From: an uncultured Ruminococcus sp.
GTDB taxonomy: Bacteria > Bacillota > Clostridia > Oscillospirales > Ruminococcaceae
Length of the DNA stretch: 64,000 bases
Direction of reading: 5' to 3'
Assembly (NCBI GenBank): GCA_900318825.1
Contig: ONMB01000001.1
Span: 124,001-188,000, forward strand
Shown here: positions 16,261 to 24,549 of the stretch, in pieces
Position numbering within the stretch: position 1 is the stretch's first letter
Layout of the letters: each line of letters opens with the position of its first letter
The notes under the pieces: generated by a model
What the model saw: the letters and a program-made list of their open reading frames with translations, nothing else
Databases searched by the model: none
What the model was told of the DNA's origin: nothing
Position numbers and translations under genes: made by a program

Positions 16261-16584
16261 AACTCATCCATACAACTTTCTACGAGCGTATTTTACCTAT
16301 TAAAATTCCCCTGACAGACCGCCGGTAAACGGGCTGAGAGTCAGAGTAGTCCGTATACAATACAGGGGCACGGACACGCCCTTGTATCGTTCACCACTGA
16401 TCAATGCCCAAGCGGAAGCCGTGGTACTCATCCGGTGGACAGTAGCTGACTTAAGCAGCTACCAGTTCGCTATTTCTAGAAACTGTAATGTTATTTCTTG
16501 CGTTTATATTTAAACGTGGCGACGGTTATGGAGGTCACGCCGTACTCCGCTCGCTTATCGGTGGTACGCAAGTAATGATAATAT
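16226..16584 (-). ncRNA. ssrA: tmRNA (ssrA); 5' tRNA-like half not recognised
   Basis: The 3' end is clear: UUCGGACAGGGGUUCAAUUCCCC and CGCCUCCACCA give a normal T-arm, acceptor strand and encoded CCA (16226). The GGCGUGUCCG and UACGCUCGUAGA blocks match tmRNA. The tag frame starts at GCA 16501 and ends with TAA at 16451, encoding ARNNITVSRNSELVAA. A PK1-like pseudoknot (GGAG..UACGG..CUCC..CCGU) precedes it near 16520-16550. The expected 5' acceptor strand (GGAGGCG) and GGNUUCGAC D-loop signature are absent upstream of PK1, where a consensus promoter sits instead. With SmpB it frees stalled ribosomes. smpB lies three genes upstream on the same strand. The 5' end is inferred from the promoter. 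Confidence 0.8.
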
Positions 16585-16590
16585 ATGTTT

Positions 16591-16619
16591 ATTATACAAC
16601 AATTATTCTGCGTTGTCAA
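16591..16619 (-). promoter_or_regulatory. Consensus promoter before ssrA
   Basis: Minus strand TTGACA (16619-16614), 17-bp spacer, TATAAT (16596-16591): a perfect SigA match. Expected start near 16584. Confidence 0.85.
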
Positions 16620-16656
16620 GGAATAAACAGCAGAAAATCAGTCGAAAACCGTCAGC

Positions 16657-17100
16657 TCATCTTTCTATCAGCCACTGCACAAAGGCTATCTTATCGTTCG
16701 GATCATAACCGGCGCGTTCGTAGAAATCAAGCGTGGACTGTTCCTTAGAGCCGGTCATGAGCATCAGTCTTGTACAATTATCCCTAACAACAATGTCCTT
16801 TGCAAAGTTAAGGCAGGCTGTTGCGAGACCTCTCTTGCGGTAGTCCTTGTCGGTTATGACGTTCTCGACCAATGCGTAGGGACGCTGACCGCGTGTGAGG
16901 TTGGGGATAACAACACAGATACAGGACGAAACTATCTTCCCGTCCTCCTCTGCGACTATGACGTGGTGGGAGCTGTCCGACATTATCGTATCCCATATGC
17001 CGGAAACGCGCTCGTCTATCTCAGGGAACGGGTTGTCGTGGAGCTGCATATAGAGCGTAAGCAAGCCCTCAAGGTCAGTTTTTACTGCTTCTCTTATCAT
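16657..17100 (-). CDS. GNAT-family N-acetyltransferase
   Basis: A 147-residue single-domain protein; ATG 17100 follows AAAGGAGG. The GNAT fold is visible: N-terminal IREAVKTDLEGLLTLYMQLH, the beta4 segment ALVENVITDKDYRKRGLATACLNFAKDIV with the acetyl-CoA loop (R-K-R-G-L-A), and the C-terminal LMLMTGSKEQSTLDFYERAGYD. It transfers an acetyl group from acetyl-CoA to an unknown amine. It lies 38 bp after the S66 peptidase gene on the same strand. Confidence 0.88.
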   Translation of the reverse strand: MIREAVKTDLEGLLTLYMQLHDNPFPEIDERVSGIWDTIMSDSSHHVIVAEEDGKIVSSCICVVIPNLTRGQRPYALVENVITDKDYRKRGLATACLNFAKDIVVRDNCTRLMLMTGSKEQSTLDFYERAGYDPNDKIAFVQWLIER

Positions 17101-17138
17101 GATATTTCCTCCTTTGAACTGACGGCGTCCTGAAGCTG

Positions 17139-18260
17139 TTACAGCAGGGTTATCTCCTGCTTTTCCGCGTCAACACGCGCTTTTGCTCCATAGGGCAGTA
17201 TAGCTCGCGGCGCTGAGTGACCGAAATTCACATTGTAGAGTATCGGCAGCTCTGCATTATCCACGACCTCACGCCATACGTCCTTGTACTCCTCATAGTG
17301 CTTCTCGTCTATCGGTTTACCGACAATTATTCCGTTAACATTGGCGAAAATGCCCTGCTCCCTGAATGCTTCGAGGTAAATCCTGAGTGTTTCGGGAGTC
17401 GGTGCAAGCTCGCTCGTTTCGGCAAAGAATATCTTCCCCCTCCACTCCTCAGCTTCCGGGAAGATATTGTATCTGCTGACTATCTCTGACTGAGCCTTGA
17501 AATCGTCAGCAAGTCCGGGGATACGCTCACAGTACGGAGCTATCAGGCTGCCGAGCCTTTCGAGGTTGCCGGCAAGGAGCATTTCGCCCATACTGTCCAC
17601 ACAGCCGCCGAGGAGTTCACCCTCAAAGACGGGGCTGCCCTGCAATAACTCGTAGCCGTGAGTCTCTTTTTGGGAAACGGGCATAGTTCCAAGAGCGGCA
17701 GGCGAAAAGTCCGTCCTGTCATCGTACCATGTATCCGACGGAGTTATCCTGCGTCCGTGACAGGGCGCGAAAAGACTCTCGAACTGTTCCTCCGAATATG
17801 GTAGCATTTCACCGGAAAGCTCCGCGATATCACACATAAAAGCCTGCCCGTAGAAGGTCTGCAAGCCGAGCCTGTGAAGCATAAAATGGTTGTGGGTGGT
17901 ATCCGAAAAGCCGAGGAAGAGCTTCGGGTGTCTGCGGACGGCTTCCTTGAACTCCACGTCCTCCATAAGGTAAGGAAACGTGCGGAAGGTCTCGATGCCG
18001 CCGATAGCGGTTATTATGCCTTTTATCGAGTCATCAAGAAAGGCTGCTCTGAGGTCTGCGGCACGGGCTTCCGGGTGAGCAAGGAGATACTCGCTGCCCT
18101 TGAGAGCGTTTTCAGTAAAAACCGGCTCAAGTCCAAACCTGCGCAGGCGTTCAAGACCTGTTTCTTTCGTGTGAGCGCAGTACGGTTCACCGAGTATGCC
18201 GTTCGACAGGCTTATTATTGCGACTTTATCGCCTTTCCTTAGCGGTTCCGGTATGAGCAT
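17139..18260 (-). CDS. S66-family peptidase (LD-carboxypeptidase/MccF-like)
   Basis: A 373-residue protein. ATG 18260 is chosen because AAAGGGGAG lies just before it; an in-frame GTG at 18278 would include that ribosome site. N-terminal LRKGDKVAIISLSNG and the nucleophile motif LFLGFSDTTHNHF place it in family S66, which cuts L,D-peptide bonds in peptidoglycan stem peptides or hydrolyses microcin-C-type peptide nucleotides. EGELLGGCVDSM and the C-terminal YNVNFGHSAPRAILPYGAKARVD fit the family, the latter holding the catalytic His. Cytoplasmic; no signal peptide. Between smpB and GNAT, likely co-transcribed. Confidence 0.87.
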   Translation of the reverse strand: MLIPEPLRKGDKVAIISLSNGILGEPYCAHTKETGLERLRRFGLEPVFTENALKGSEYLLAHPEARAADLRAAFLDDSIKGIITAIGGIETFRTFPYLMEDVEFKEAVRRHPKLFLGFSDTTHNHFMLHRLGLQTFYGQAFMCDIAELSGEMLPYSEEQFESLFAPCHGRRITPSDTWYDDRTDFSPAALGTMPVSQKETHGYELLQGSPVFEGELLGGCVDSMGEMLLAGNLERLGSLIAPYCERIPGLADDFKAQSEIVSRYNIFPEAEEWRGKIFFAETSELAPTPETLRIYLEAFREQGIFANVNGIIVGKPIDEKHYEEYKDVWREVVDNAELPILYNVNFGHSAPRAILPYGAKARVDAEKQEITLL

Positions 18261-18299
18261 ATGAAACTCCCCTTTCACTGTGAAGCCTTGAAATCCCGG

Positions 18300-18764
18300 T
18301 CAATGATTGCGGCTCTTGAGACTGCGGTCTATTTCACGGTTTGCGTCACGCTTTGCGATATCCGCACGCTTGTCGTAGAGCTTCTTGCCCTTGCAGAGTC
18401 CGATCTGAACCTTGACCTTCGAGTCCTTGAAGTAAAGGCTCAGCGGTATCAGTGAAAGTCCCTCCTGCTTGAGCGTTCCGTAGAGCTTGTTTATCTCGCG
18501 CTTGTGCATCAGCAGCTTGCGTACTCTCAGCGGATCACGGTTGAAGATATTTCCCTTTTCATACGGCGAAACGTGCATACCTCTGACGAAAAGCTCGCCC
18601 TTGTCTATCGAGCACCAGCTGTCCTTGAGGTTGACTCCGCCCTGACGGATAGACTTCACCTCTGTTCCGACAAGCTCGATGCCTGCCTCATAAGTCTCGA
18701 GCACGAAGTAATCGTGTCTGGCTTTTCTGTTTTCTGCAATGGTTTTCGTGCCTTTTGACCTCAT
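18300..18764 (-). CDS. smpB: SsrA-binding protein SmpB
   Basis: A 154-residue protein, the normal family length. Family blocks: [43 protein letters not shown], the [30 protein letters not shown] block, and the basic C-terminal tail [25 protein letters not shown] that enters the decoding centre. It carries alanyl-tmRNA to stalled ribosomes. A perfect promoter precedes it and ssrA lies 1.7 kb downstream, so both partners are linked here. Confidence 0.97.
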   Translation of the reverse strand: MRSKGTKTIAENRKARHDYFVLETYEAGIELVGTEVKSIRQGGVNLKDSWCSIDKGELFVRGMHVSPYEKGNIFNRDPLRVRKLLMHKREINKLYGTLKQEGLSLIPLSLYFKDSKVKVQIGLCKGKKLYDKRADIAKRDANREIDRSLKSRNH

Positions 18765-18808
18765 ATTATCTCCCTCTTCGCATCATCTGCGCAATTATTA
18801 TATTTAAG

Positions 18809-18837
18809 ATTATACAACATCACCGCTCAAATGTCAA
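18809..18837 (-). promoter_or_regulatory. Promoter of the smpB operon
   Basis: Minus strand TTGACA (18837-18832), 17-bp spacer, TATAAT (18814-18809). Confidence 0.8.
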
Positions 18838-18939
18838 CCGCCGGTGAACGTTCCCACACGCAGTTTCGCATAATATCGCCATTTCCGGACATTTGCCGCC
18901 GCTCGGAGGAGCTTTTTCAGCATTATTTTCAAAAAGCCC

Positions 18940-18969
18940 TTGATTTTATCCCACAAAAAGTGATATAAT
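18940..18969 (+). promoter_or_regulatory. Promoter of the RING-finger membrane protein
   Basis: TTGATT (18940-18945), 18-bp spacer, TATAAT (18964-18969), 34 bp before the ATG. Confidence 0.65.
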
Positions 18970-19003
18970 AAATATGTGTATTTTAAAGGATAGGAGGAAA
19001 GCT

Positions 19004-20008
19004 ATGAAATTCAAGGGTGAAAAATGTGCAGCCTGCGGAAATGTGTTCGAGGAAGACGATGACGTTGTCGTTTGCCCTGACTGCGGTTCGCCCCACCACA
19101 GAGCCTGCTATAAGATCGAGAACAGGTGCGCCAATATCGCTTTCCACGAGACCGGACAAAAATGGCACAAGTCACTCGCCGATACGGCTGCCATACAGGA
19201 AAACAGTGAAGTCATACCATGTCCCGAGTGCCGCTTTCCCAACCCCAAGAACGCCGTAAAGTGTATCCGCTGCGGCGCTGATATGGTCCAGGAAGACAAA
19301 GAAAAGGAAAACGATGCCGATGAGCAGCAGAACAAGGAAACTGCCAGCGAAGATCCTTTCGTTCAGTATATGGAAAACGAGTTCGAGGCTGTAAGACCTT
19401 ACCTTGGATTTGATCCTGATGAGGATATGGGCGGCGCTACTCTCAAGGAAGTATCACAGTTCGTCTGTACCAATACCCTCTATTATATCCCGATATTCAA
19501 GCGTATGAAGGACTTCGGCTCAAAGATATCGTTCAATCTCTCATGTCTTGTGTTCCCCTACTTCTATTTCGCAAACCGAAAGATGTGGGGCTGGGCGATA
19601 ATATCAGCCATTCTCTCCATAATCTTCAATATGCCTACCTATATTCTGTGGCTCAGCAAGAACATCTCTTCAAATTCGTCCACAGAATCATTCCTCTCAA
19701 TGATATACGACAACCAGTCGTCCCTTGAGAACCTCGACGGCATATTCAGCGTGTTCAGCGTTATTGTCAGCATAGCCTTCTGTCTCTTCGGAAACTGGCT
19801 GTACTACCGCTACACTATGAAGACACTGAGGCGCATGAAAGGTCAGATAGGCGGAGACAAGGTCCCTGCGAAGCAGCTTATGACTGCCGGCGGAGTAAAG
19901 CCGGTGAATATCCTGCTTATGGCTCTGATAATATTCGGCATAGGTCTCGCGGCTCTCTTAGGCTGTGTACAGATAATGCGGACAAGCGATATACTCAAAT
20001 CTCTATGA
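19004..20008 (+). CDS. Prokaryotic RING-finger / zinc-ribbon membrane protein
   Basis: A 334-residue protein; ATG 19004 follows TAGGAGGAAAG. Residues 5-45 form a RING-like treble clef (CAACGNVFEEDDDVVVCPDCGSPHHRACY). A zinc ribbon follows near 75-95 (CPECRFPNPKNAVKCIRC). Then comes an acidic linker. Three to four membrane helices occupy the C-terminal half (for example ISFNLSCLVFPYFYF, WAIISAILSIIFNMPTYI, VIVSIAFCLFGNWLYY, ILLMALIIFGIGLAALLG). The layout resembles clostridial DUF2628-type proteins with a Prok-RING domain. Role unknown; membrane-linked protein interaction or modification is possible. Confidence 0.75.
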   Translation: MKFKGEKCAACGNVFEEDDDVVVCPDCGSPHHRACYKIENRCANIAFHETGQKWHKSLADTAAIQENSEVIPCPECRFPNPKNAVKCIRCGADMVQEDKEKENDADEQQNKETASEDPFVQYMENEFEAVRPYLGFDPDEDMGGATLKEVSQFVCTNTLYYIPIFKRMKDFGSKISFNLSCLVFPYFYFANRKMWGWAIISAILSIIFNMPTYILWLSKNISSNSSTESFLSMIYDNQSSLENLDGIFSVFSVIVSIAFCLFGNWLYYRYTMKTLRRMKGQIGGDKVPAKQLMTAGGVKPVNILLMALIIFGIGLAALLGCVQIMRTSDILKSL

Positions 20009-20020
20009 CATCAAAACTCA

Positions 20021-20046
20021 GGACGTACTTCGGTACGTCCTTTTTT
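20021..20046 (+). terminator. Intrinsic terminator
   Basis: GGACGTAC-TTCG-GTACGTCC followed by six Ts, 12 bp after the RING-protein stop. Confidence 0.9.
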
Positions 20047-20092
20047 CTGAACAGCGAATGTGGAATTCAGTGAACAAATATGAAATATCATC

Positions 20093-20121
20093 TTGCATTT
20101 TCTTCCGACATATGATACAAT
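20093..20121 (+). promoter_or_regulatory. Promoter of the PBP/AraC regulator
   Basis: TTGCAT (20093-20098), 17-bp spacer, TACAAT (20116-20121), leaving an 80-base leader. Confidence 0.55.
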
Positions 20122-20208
20122 ATTACATATAAACTATTATGCTGTGCATTATTAAGTCTGATTTTTAATATGCACTCGTTTCCAGTCATCTTTGTTAGGA
20201 GCTTTACT

Positions 20209-22443
20209 ATGCGAAAACGTTTACTGATAGGCGCTGTCATAACCGACTGCCACATCGACTTTCAGAAAGAGATACTCAGAGGTATCATCTCTCAGGCCTT
20301 CAAAAGCAGCTGCGATGTCGCCGTAATTGCGCCGCTCCACAACTTTTTCTCGGATTCTCCGCATAAGAACGCCGAGAAAGCTATATTCGACCTCATTCTC
20401 TCCGACCGTTTCGCCGGTTTTTTATACGACAGAAACTCCTTCTACCGCCCTGAGATCAGAGACTACATCGAGTCCCTGCTCAAGCGCTCCGGAAAGCCTG
20501 TCATGCTGCTCGACTGCAACGACCACAAGAGCTTTGAGACTACCTCCGTCGACGATACAAGTGCCTTTGAAGCTATCACCGACCACCTCATAGACGTCCA
20601 CGGCAAAAAACACATCTTCTGCCTGACAGGTCCGCGCAATGCCCATATCTCCGAGTCGAGACTCGAGGGCTGGAAGGCTTCCATGAAAAAGCATTCCCTC
20701 AGCTGCGACCGCTCGATGTATGAGTATGGTGACTTCTGGCACAACGCTGCCGATGACCTCGCAAAACGTATCATCTCCGGAAAGATGCAGCGTCCCGAAG
20801 CTATCGTCTGCGGCAACGATGTCATGGCAATAAGACTCACGGACGCCTTTATGGCTGCCGGAATAAGAGTCCCTGAGGACATCGCTGTCACCGGCTACGA
20901 TTCGTCCGAGGAAGGTCTCCGCTCAGAACCGAGCATAACCAGTTACAGCCGCCCGAATTTCCAGCTCGGCGCAGAGGCTTTCCGCCGGCTCTACCGCATA
21001 ATCACAGGTAAGATCTGCAGCAGAGTTCCCAATGAGAACGGCGGCATACGTCTCGGAAGAAGCTGCGGCTGCTGTGTTACACCGACTGTCCGTCCAGGTT
21101 CAGCAAGAGCTGACAAGGTCAACACCGGCTTCGAGAACGAGCTGCTTTACGGCGATATGCTCTTCGATATCACCAATGTTCAGGATATCCCCACATTTGC
21201 TGACCGCCTCGACAACTACACCTTCCTTCTCTACAAGATGTCGCGGCTGTGCATATGCCTGACGAACAAGTTCATCGAGTCAACACACTCCGATACAGCC
21301 TCTGTCCTCAACTTCCGCTATGGCGATGAGATGACCGAGATAATGGCTAAATCCACTGTAATGCGCGAGAACGCTGCAAAAGAGCCCTTCAGCTCGAATG
21401 ACCTCCTCCCCGTTTTCAATACGGAGCGCAGCTTCCCCTCCGCTTACTACATTTCACCTCTCCACTACAATGACAATTTTTTCGGCTATGCCGGCATCTC
21501 GTTCGGCAAGGAGCCGCTCTCATTCAGGTCTATTTACCTGCAATGGATCAACTACGTCAACGTTGCTCTCGAACACGTCCGGCTGAAAATGCTCATGAAC
21601 AACACGATAGCCGTCACGAACCGCGCTCTCATCTACGATGAGCACACAGGTCTGCTCAACCGCAGCGGCATCGAAAAAGAGTTCGCACTGCTCAACTCGC
21701 ACAATGCCCCAGATACTCAGATAGATATCATAACTATCGAGCTCTCAGGCATCAAAAAAGCCTACTACCAGAGCGGTGAGGAGAAGTGCCGCAAGCTGAT
21801 ACGCACCTTCGCCGAAACTATCTCCGCATCTGCTTCAAATGACGAGATATGCGGTCTCTGGGGCGACAGCACCTTCTGCATCATCACACGTTCCCGCGAC
21901 CGCGCCGAGCATTTCAGCAACTCCCTCTTCTCCCGCGTCAAGAGCATGAAGCTCTCCGGCAGCGACAGCTCAGCAGGTGACTTTTCCGTAGGCGTTTTCA
22001 GCTTCACGGCAGGCTCAGGCGCACAGGCTTCCGATGCGGTGTACAAGTCCACTGTCAACCGCATTTACACTTATGTGACCTCGGAAAACACTTCGAGCCC
22101 GCAGTTCGAGAAGCTGTGTATGCTCCGCAGCAGGATAATGAAAAACCCCGAGCGTCCGTGGAAGATAAGCGAGATAGCCGACAGTCTCTACCTCAGCAAA
22201 AGCTACCTCCAGAAGACCTACAAGGCATATTTCAATTACAGTATCATCGAGGAAATGATACTGTTCCGCATAGAAAAAGCCAAGAAGCTCCTCCTCCAGA
22301 CTGACCGCACAGTCACCGACATCGCCCGTGACTGCGGCTATTCATCATATAACTATTTTGTAAGGCAGTTCAGGTCATGCGAAGGCTGCTCGCCCTCGGA
22401 TTACCGCAGGAACACCGGAAAGGATACAGACAATGAATGCTAA
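20209..22443 (+). CDS. Transcription regulator: LacI-type sugar-binding domain, degenerate GGDEF, AraC helix-turn-helix
   Basis: A 744-residue protein; ATG 20209 follows TTAGGAGC. Residues about 1-285 are a periplasmic-binding-protein fold as in LacI regulators (VAVTGYDSSEEGLRSEPSITSYSRPNFQLGAEAF) but with no N-terminal LacI helix-turn-helix. The middle (about 310-480) is sensor-like. Residues about 485-620 resemble a diguanylate-cyclase fold (IYDEHTGLLNRSGIEKEF) with CGLWGDSTF where GGDEF is expected, so it should be catalytically dead. The last 100 residues are a two-helix-turn-helix AraC domain (KISEIADSLYLSKSYLQKTYKAYF, VTDIARDCGYSSYNYFVRQFR). Probably a sugar-responsive regulator. Its end overlaps the next gene by 11 bp. 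Confidence 0.85.
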   Translation: MRKRLLIGAVITDCHIDFQKEILRGIISQAFKSSCDVAVIAPLHNFFSDSPHKNAEKAIFDLILSDRFAGFLYDRNSFYRPEIRDYIESLLKRSGKPVMLLDCNDHKSFETTSVDDTSAFEAITDHLIDVHGKKHIFCLTGPRNAHISESRLEGWKASMKKHSLSCDRSMYEYGDFWHNAADDLAKRIISGKMQRPEAIVCGNDVMAIRLTDAFMAAGIRVPEDIAVTGYDSSEEGLRSEPSITSYSRPNFQLGAEAFRRLYRIITGKICSRVPNENGGIRLGRSCGCCVTPTVRPGSARADKVNTGFENELLYGDMLFDITNVQDIPTFADRLDNYTFLLYKMSRLCICLTNKFIESTHSDTASVLNFRYGDEMTEIMAKSTVMRENAAKEPFSSNDLLPVFNTERSFPSAYYISPLHYNDNFFGYAGISFGKEPLSFRSIYLQWINYVNVALEHVRLKMLMNNTIAVTNRALIYDEHTGLLNRSGIEKEFALLNSHNAPDTQIDIITIELSGIKKAYYQSGEEKCRKLIRTFAETISASASNDEICGLWGDSTFCIITRSRDRAEHFSNSLFSRVKSMKLSGSDSSAGDFSVGVFSFTAGSGAQASDAVYKSTVNRIYTYVTSENTSSPQFEKLCMLRSRIMKNPERPWKISEIADSLYLSKSYLQKTYKAYFNYSIIEEMILFRIEKAKKLLLQTDRTVTDIARDCGYSSYNYFVRQFRSCEGCSPSDYRRNTGKDTDNEC

Positions 22444-22780
22444 AGTCATTATCATGAAATGCCCCGAAGCCAAGCGTATTTACGGAGTCCGCATCGAAGA
22501 ACAGAACGGCGACTGGTTCAGGACATGGGCTTTTCCGCTCGATGAGAGCCGCGCTTCACGCGAGGGCTACGACAGGACAAAAATAACCGGCAACCTCATT
22601 CCCACCAAGGAATTCAACGGCTGCCCTTACTGCAAAACAAAGGAGTTTGTACAGTGCGGACGCTGCGGCAAGCTCTCCTGCTGGAACAACGAGGAACGTA
22701 TAACCTGCGGCTGGTGCGGTCTCACCGGCGACATCACCAAGACTACCGACGCTATCGACGTCAAGAGCGGAGATATGTGA
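22433..22780 (+). CDS. Small zinc-ribbon protein resembling a stand-alone TerY-C domain
   Basis: A 115-residue protein. It begins with a beta-rich segment (MNAKVIIMKCPEAKRIYGVRIEEQNGDWFRTWAF) and ends with two CxxC pairs and a further pair (CPYCKTKEFVQCGRCGKLSCW, ITCGWCG). The Cys pattern matches the TerY-C zinc domain usually fused to TerY-type VWA proteins. Here it stands alone, starts inside the AraC-type regulator gene and shares its terminator. It may serve the VWA protein at 32352 (inference). Confidence 0.65.
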   Translation: MNAKVIIMKCPEAKRIYGVRIEEQNGDWFRTWAFPLDESRASREGYDRTKITGNLIPTKEFNGCPYCKTKEFVQCGRCGKLSCWNNEERITCGWCGLTGDITKTTDAIDVKSGDM

Positions 22781-22823
22781 CGCAGACCTGCAACGGCAGC
22801 CAGCATTTCGGTTCATATAACAA

Positions 22824-22848
22824 AAAGAGCGCACGATGTGCGCTCTTT
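22824..22848. terminator. Intrinsic terminator between convergent genes
   Basis: AAAGAGCGCAC-GAT-GTGCGCTCTTT, with A-rich and T-rich flanks on the two sides, so it can work in both directions. A second GC hairpin AACGCCG/CGGCGTT lies at 22883-22900. Confidence 0.8.
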
Positions 22849-22969
22849 CTATTTGAAACTGTTGCCTGAACCGAACGTAGTGAACGCCGCCCCCGGCGTT
22901 CCGTGATCGACATTCCGTATTACAATATTAAATTGGACACGGGCGCCGGTATACATTTTCGTTATCCGT

Positions 22970-24535
22970 TCAGACGGAGTCATAATCAACGCCGTACTGG
23001 TCAGCTATCATACGCGCCTTGTTCTCGTCCTTTAACACCATAAATCCGCCGTACTTCCGGCAGTATACGAGCATCTTTGCAGCTTCCTGTTCACCGTGCT
23101 GAGCTGCCCTCTCGAACCACTCGGCTGCCTTTGCGTAATTCTTGTCCGCAGCCTGACCGTTCATATAGCAGTAGCCGAGCGCTACCTGTGCCTTGACATT
23201 GCCCTGATTTGCAGCAAGCTCGTACATATGCTTAGCCGCGTTTTCATCGCAGTTTATGCCCTCGCCGTGCTGGAGACACCAGCCAAGCGAATACTGTGCG
23301 TCCGGATCGGACTGGTTAGCCGCTCTCCTGTACCACGCAACAGCTTCCGTATAATTCTTCGTAACGCCCCAGCCGTTGTACTTGCACTCACCGTAATTGA
23401 ACTGTGCCCTCGAAAGTCCGCCGTTAGCCGCCTTGAGCCACAGGTGTGCAGCCTTGCGGTAGTCCTGTTCAATGCCCTCGCCGAAGTAAAGGGCACTCGC
23501 AAGGTTGTTCATAGCGTCGAGGTCACCCGAAGCGGCAGCCTTTTTCAGGTAGTATACCGCCCGTTCCTTATCCTTAGCAATTCCGATGCCGACCGAATAG
23601 CAGCAGGCAAGATTGAACATCGCCGGTGCATAGCCCTGATCGGCTGCGCGCCTGTACCATATCACAGCTCTCTCCCTGTCGGCAGGCATTCCCTTTCCGC
23701 TGAAATAGGCGTTTCCGAGGTCAAACTGCGCTCCGGAGTTTCCGCTCTCCGCATCACGGAGCAGCTTCTCTGCTCTGTCGTCATATTCAATGGTAACACC
23801 GTACCTCGCCGCGTATTTTTCTGCACGTTCGCGGTCGGGAGGGAGGTTCTTTCCGCCGACTCTCAAACACATTACCAGAGCCTTCTGCGACTCGAAGTCG
23901 CCCTGCTCGGCAGCCTCCTTGTACCAGTAAGCTGCCTTCGACATATCGCTTTCAGTGCCGATGCCGGAGTACCAGCAGGCTGCCAGCTTCTTCTGCGAGC
24001 TGCAGTCGCCGCGCTCGGAGGACCTTGTGTACCACTCTACTGCCTTCTTGTAGTCCTGCTTGACACCGCGTCCGTAGTAGAAGCTCTCGCCGAGGTTGAA
24101 GCAGGCATCGTTGTCGCCGTTCTGTGCTCTGCGGAAGAGTTCCTCAACAACTGTACCGGTATAGCTTTTGCCGTCATCGTCTCCGGCGTCCGTTATCTCT
24201 GTCGGAACGTCCTTCCAGCCCAGCGCATATGCAAAGCTCTCTGCGACCATGACTGCCTTGTCGTCGTTGAGGTACTCGCTGATTATCGCCTTCGCCTGAT
24301 TTATGACCTCAGAAGCAGTCTTTCCGCCCGAGAGGACATTCTCGTTCTCGCGAAGATACAGCTTGCCGACGTTCTCGCTCAGCGCAACGTAGAAAGCCTT
24401 CTTCTCCTTGCTCAGCTTTGGCGCGATGTCTCCGAAAGCCGCACAGAACCTCTTCTGGTCGTCGATTATCTCCACACCGAATATCTCAGTCACTTGCTTT
24501 ACAGCATCGGCAACAGTCATCAAAGAGTTATCCAA
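22970..24535 (-). CDS. Sel1-like repeat (SLR/TPR) protein
   Basis: A 521-residue protein. Residues 1-115 are a helical domain without a recognised match. From about 130 to the end run about ten Sel1-like repeats of the form A-x-x-x-L-G-x-x-Y-x-x-G-x-G-V-x-x-D-x-x-K-A-x-x-W-Y-x-x-A-A-x-Q-G. There is no signal peptide. Such solenoids are scaffolds for protein complexes. It starts 14 bp after the APH-like gene stop on the same strand. Confidence 0.9.
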   Translation of the reverse strand: MDNSLMTVADAVKQVTEIFGVEIIDDQKRFCAAFGDIAPKLSKEKKAFYVALSENVGKLYLRENENVLSGGKTASEVINQAKAIISEYLNDDKAVMVAESFAYALGWKDVPTEITDAGDDDGKSYTGTVVEELFRRAQNGDNDACFNLGESFYYGRGVKQDYKKAVEWYTRSSERGDCSSQKKLAACWYSGIGTESDMSKAAYWYKEAAEQGDFESQKALVMCLRVGGKNLPPDRERAEKYAARYGVTIEYDDRAEKLLRDAESGNSGAQFDLGNAYFSGKGMPADRERAVIWYRRAADQGYAPAMFNLACCYSVGIGIAKDKERAVYYLKKAAASGDLDAMNNLASALYFGEGIEQDYRKAAHLWLKAANGGLSRAQFNYGECKYNGWGVTKNYTEAVAWYRRAANQSDPDAQYSLGWCLQHGEGINCDENAAKHMYELAANQGNVKAQVALGYCYMNGQAADKNYAKAAEWFERAAQHGEQEAAKMLVYCRKYGGFMVLKDENKARMIADQYGVDYDSV

Positions 24536-24549
24536 GTTATCATCTCCGT

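Noticed and set aside
16634-16648. GACGGTTTTCGACTG read as the tmRNA D-loop signature
   Set aside because: It lies upstream of the consensus promoter and next to the GNAT stop, has an extra T, and no matching acceptor strand is beside it.
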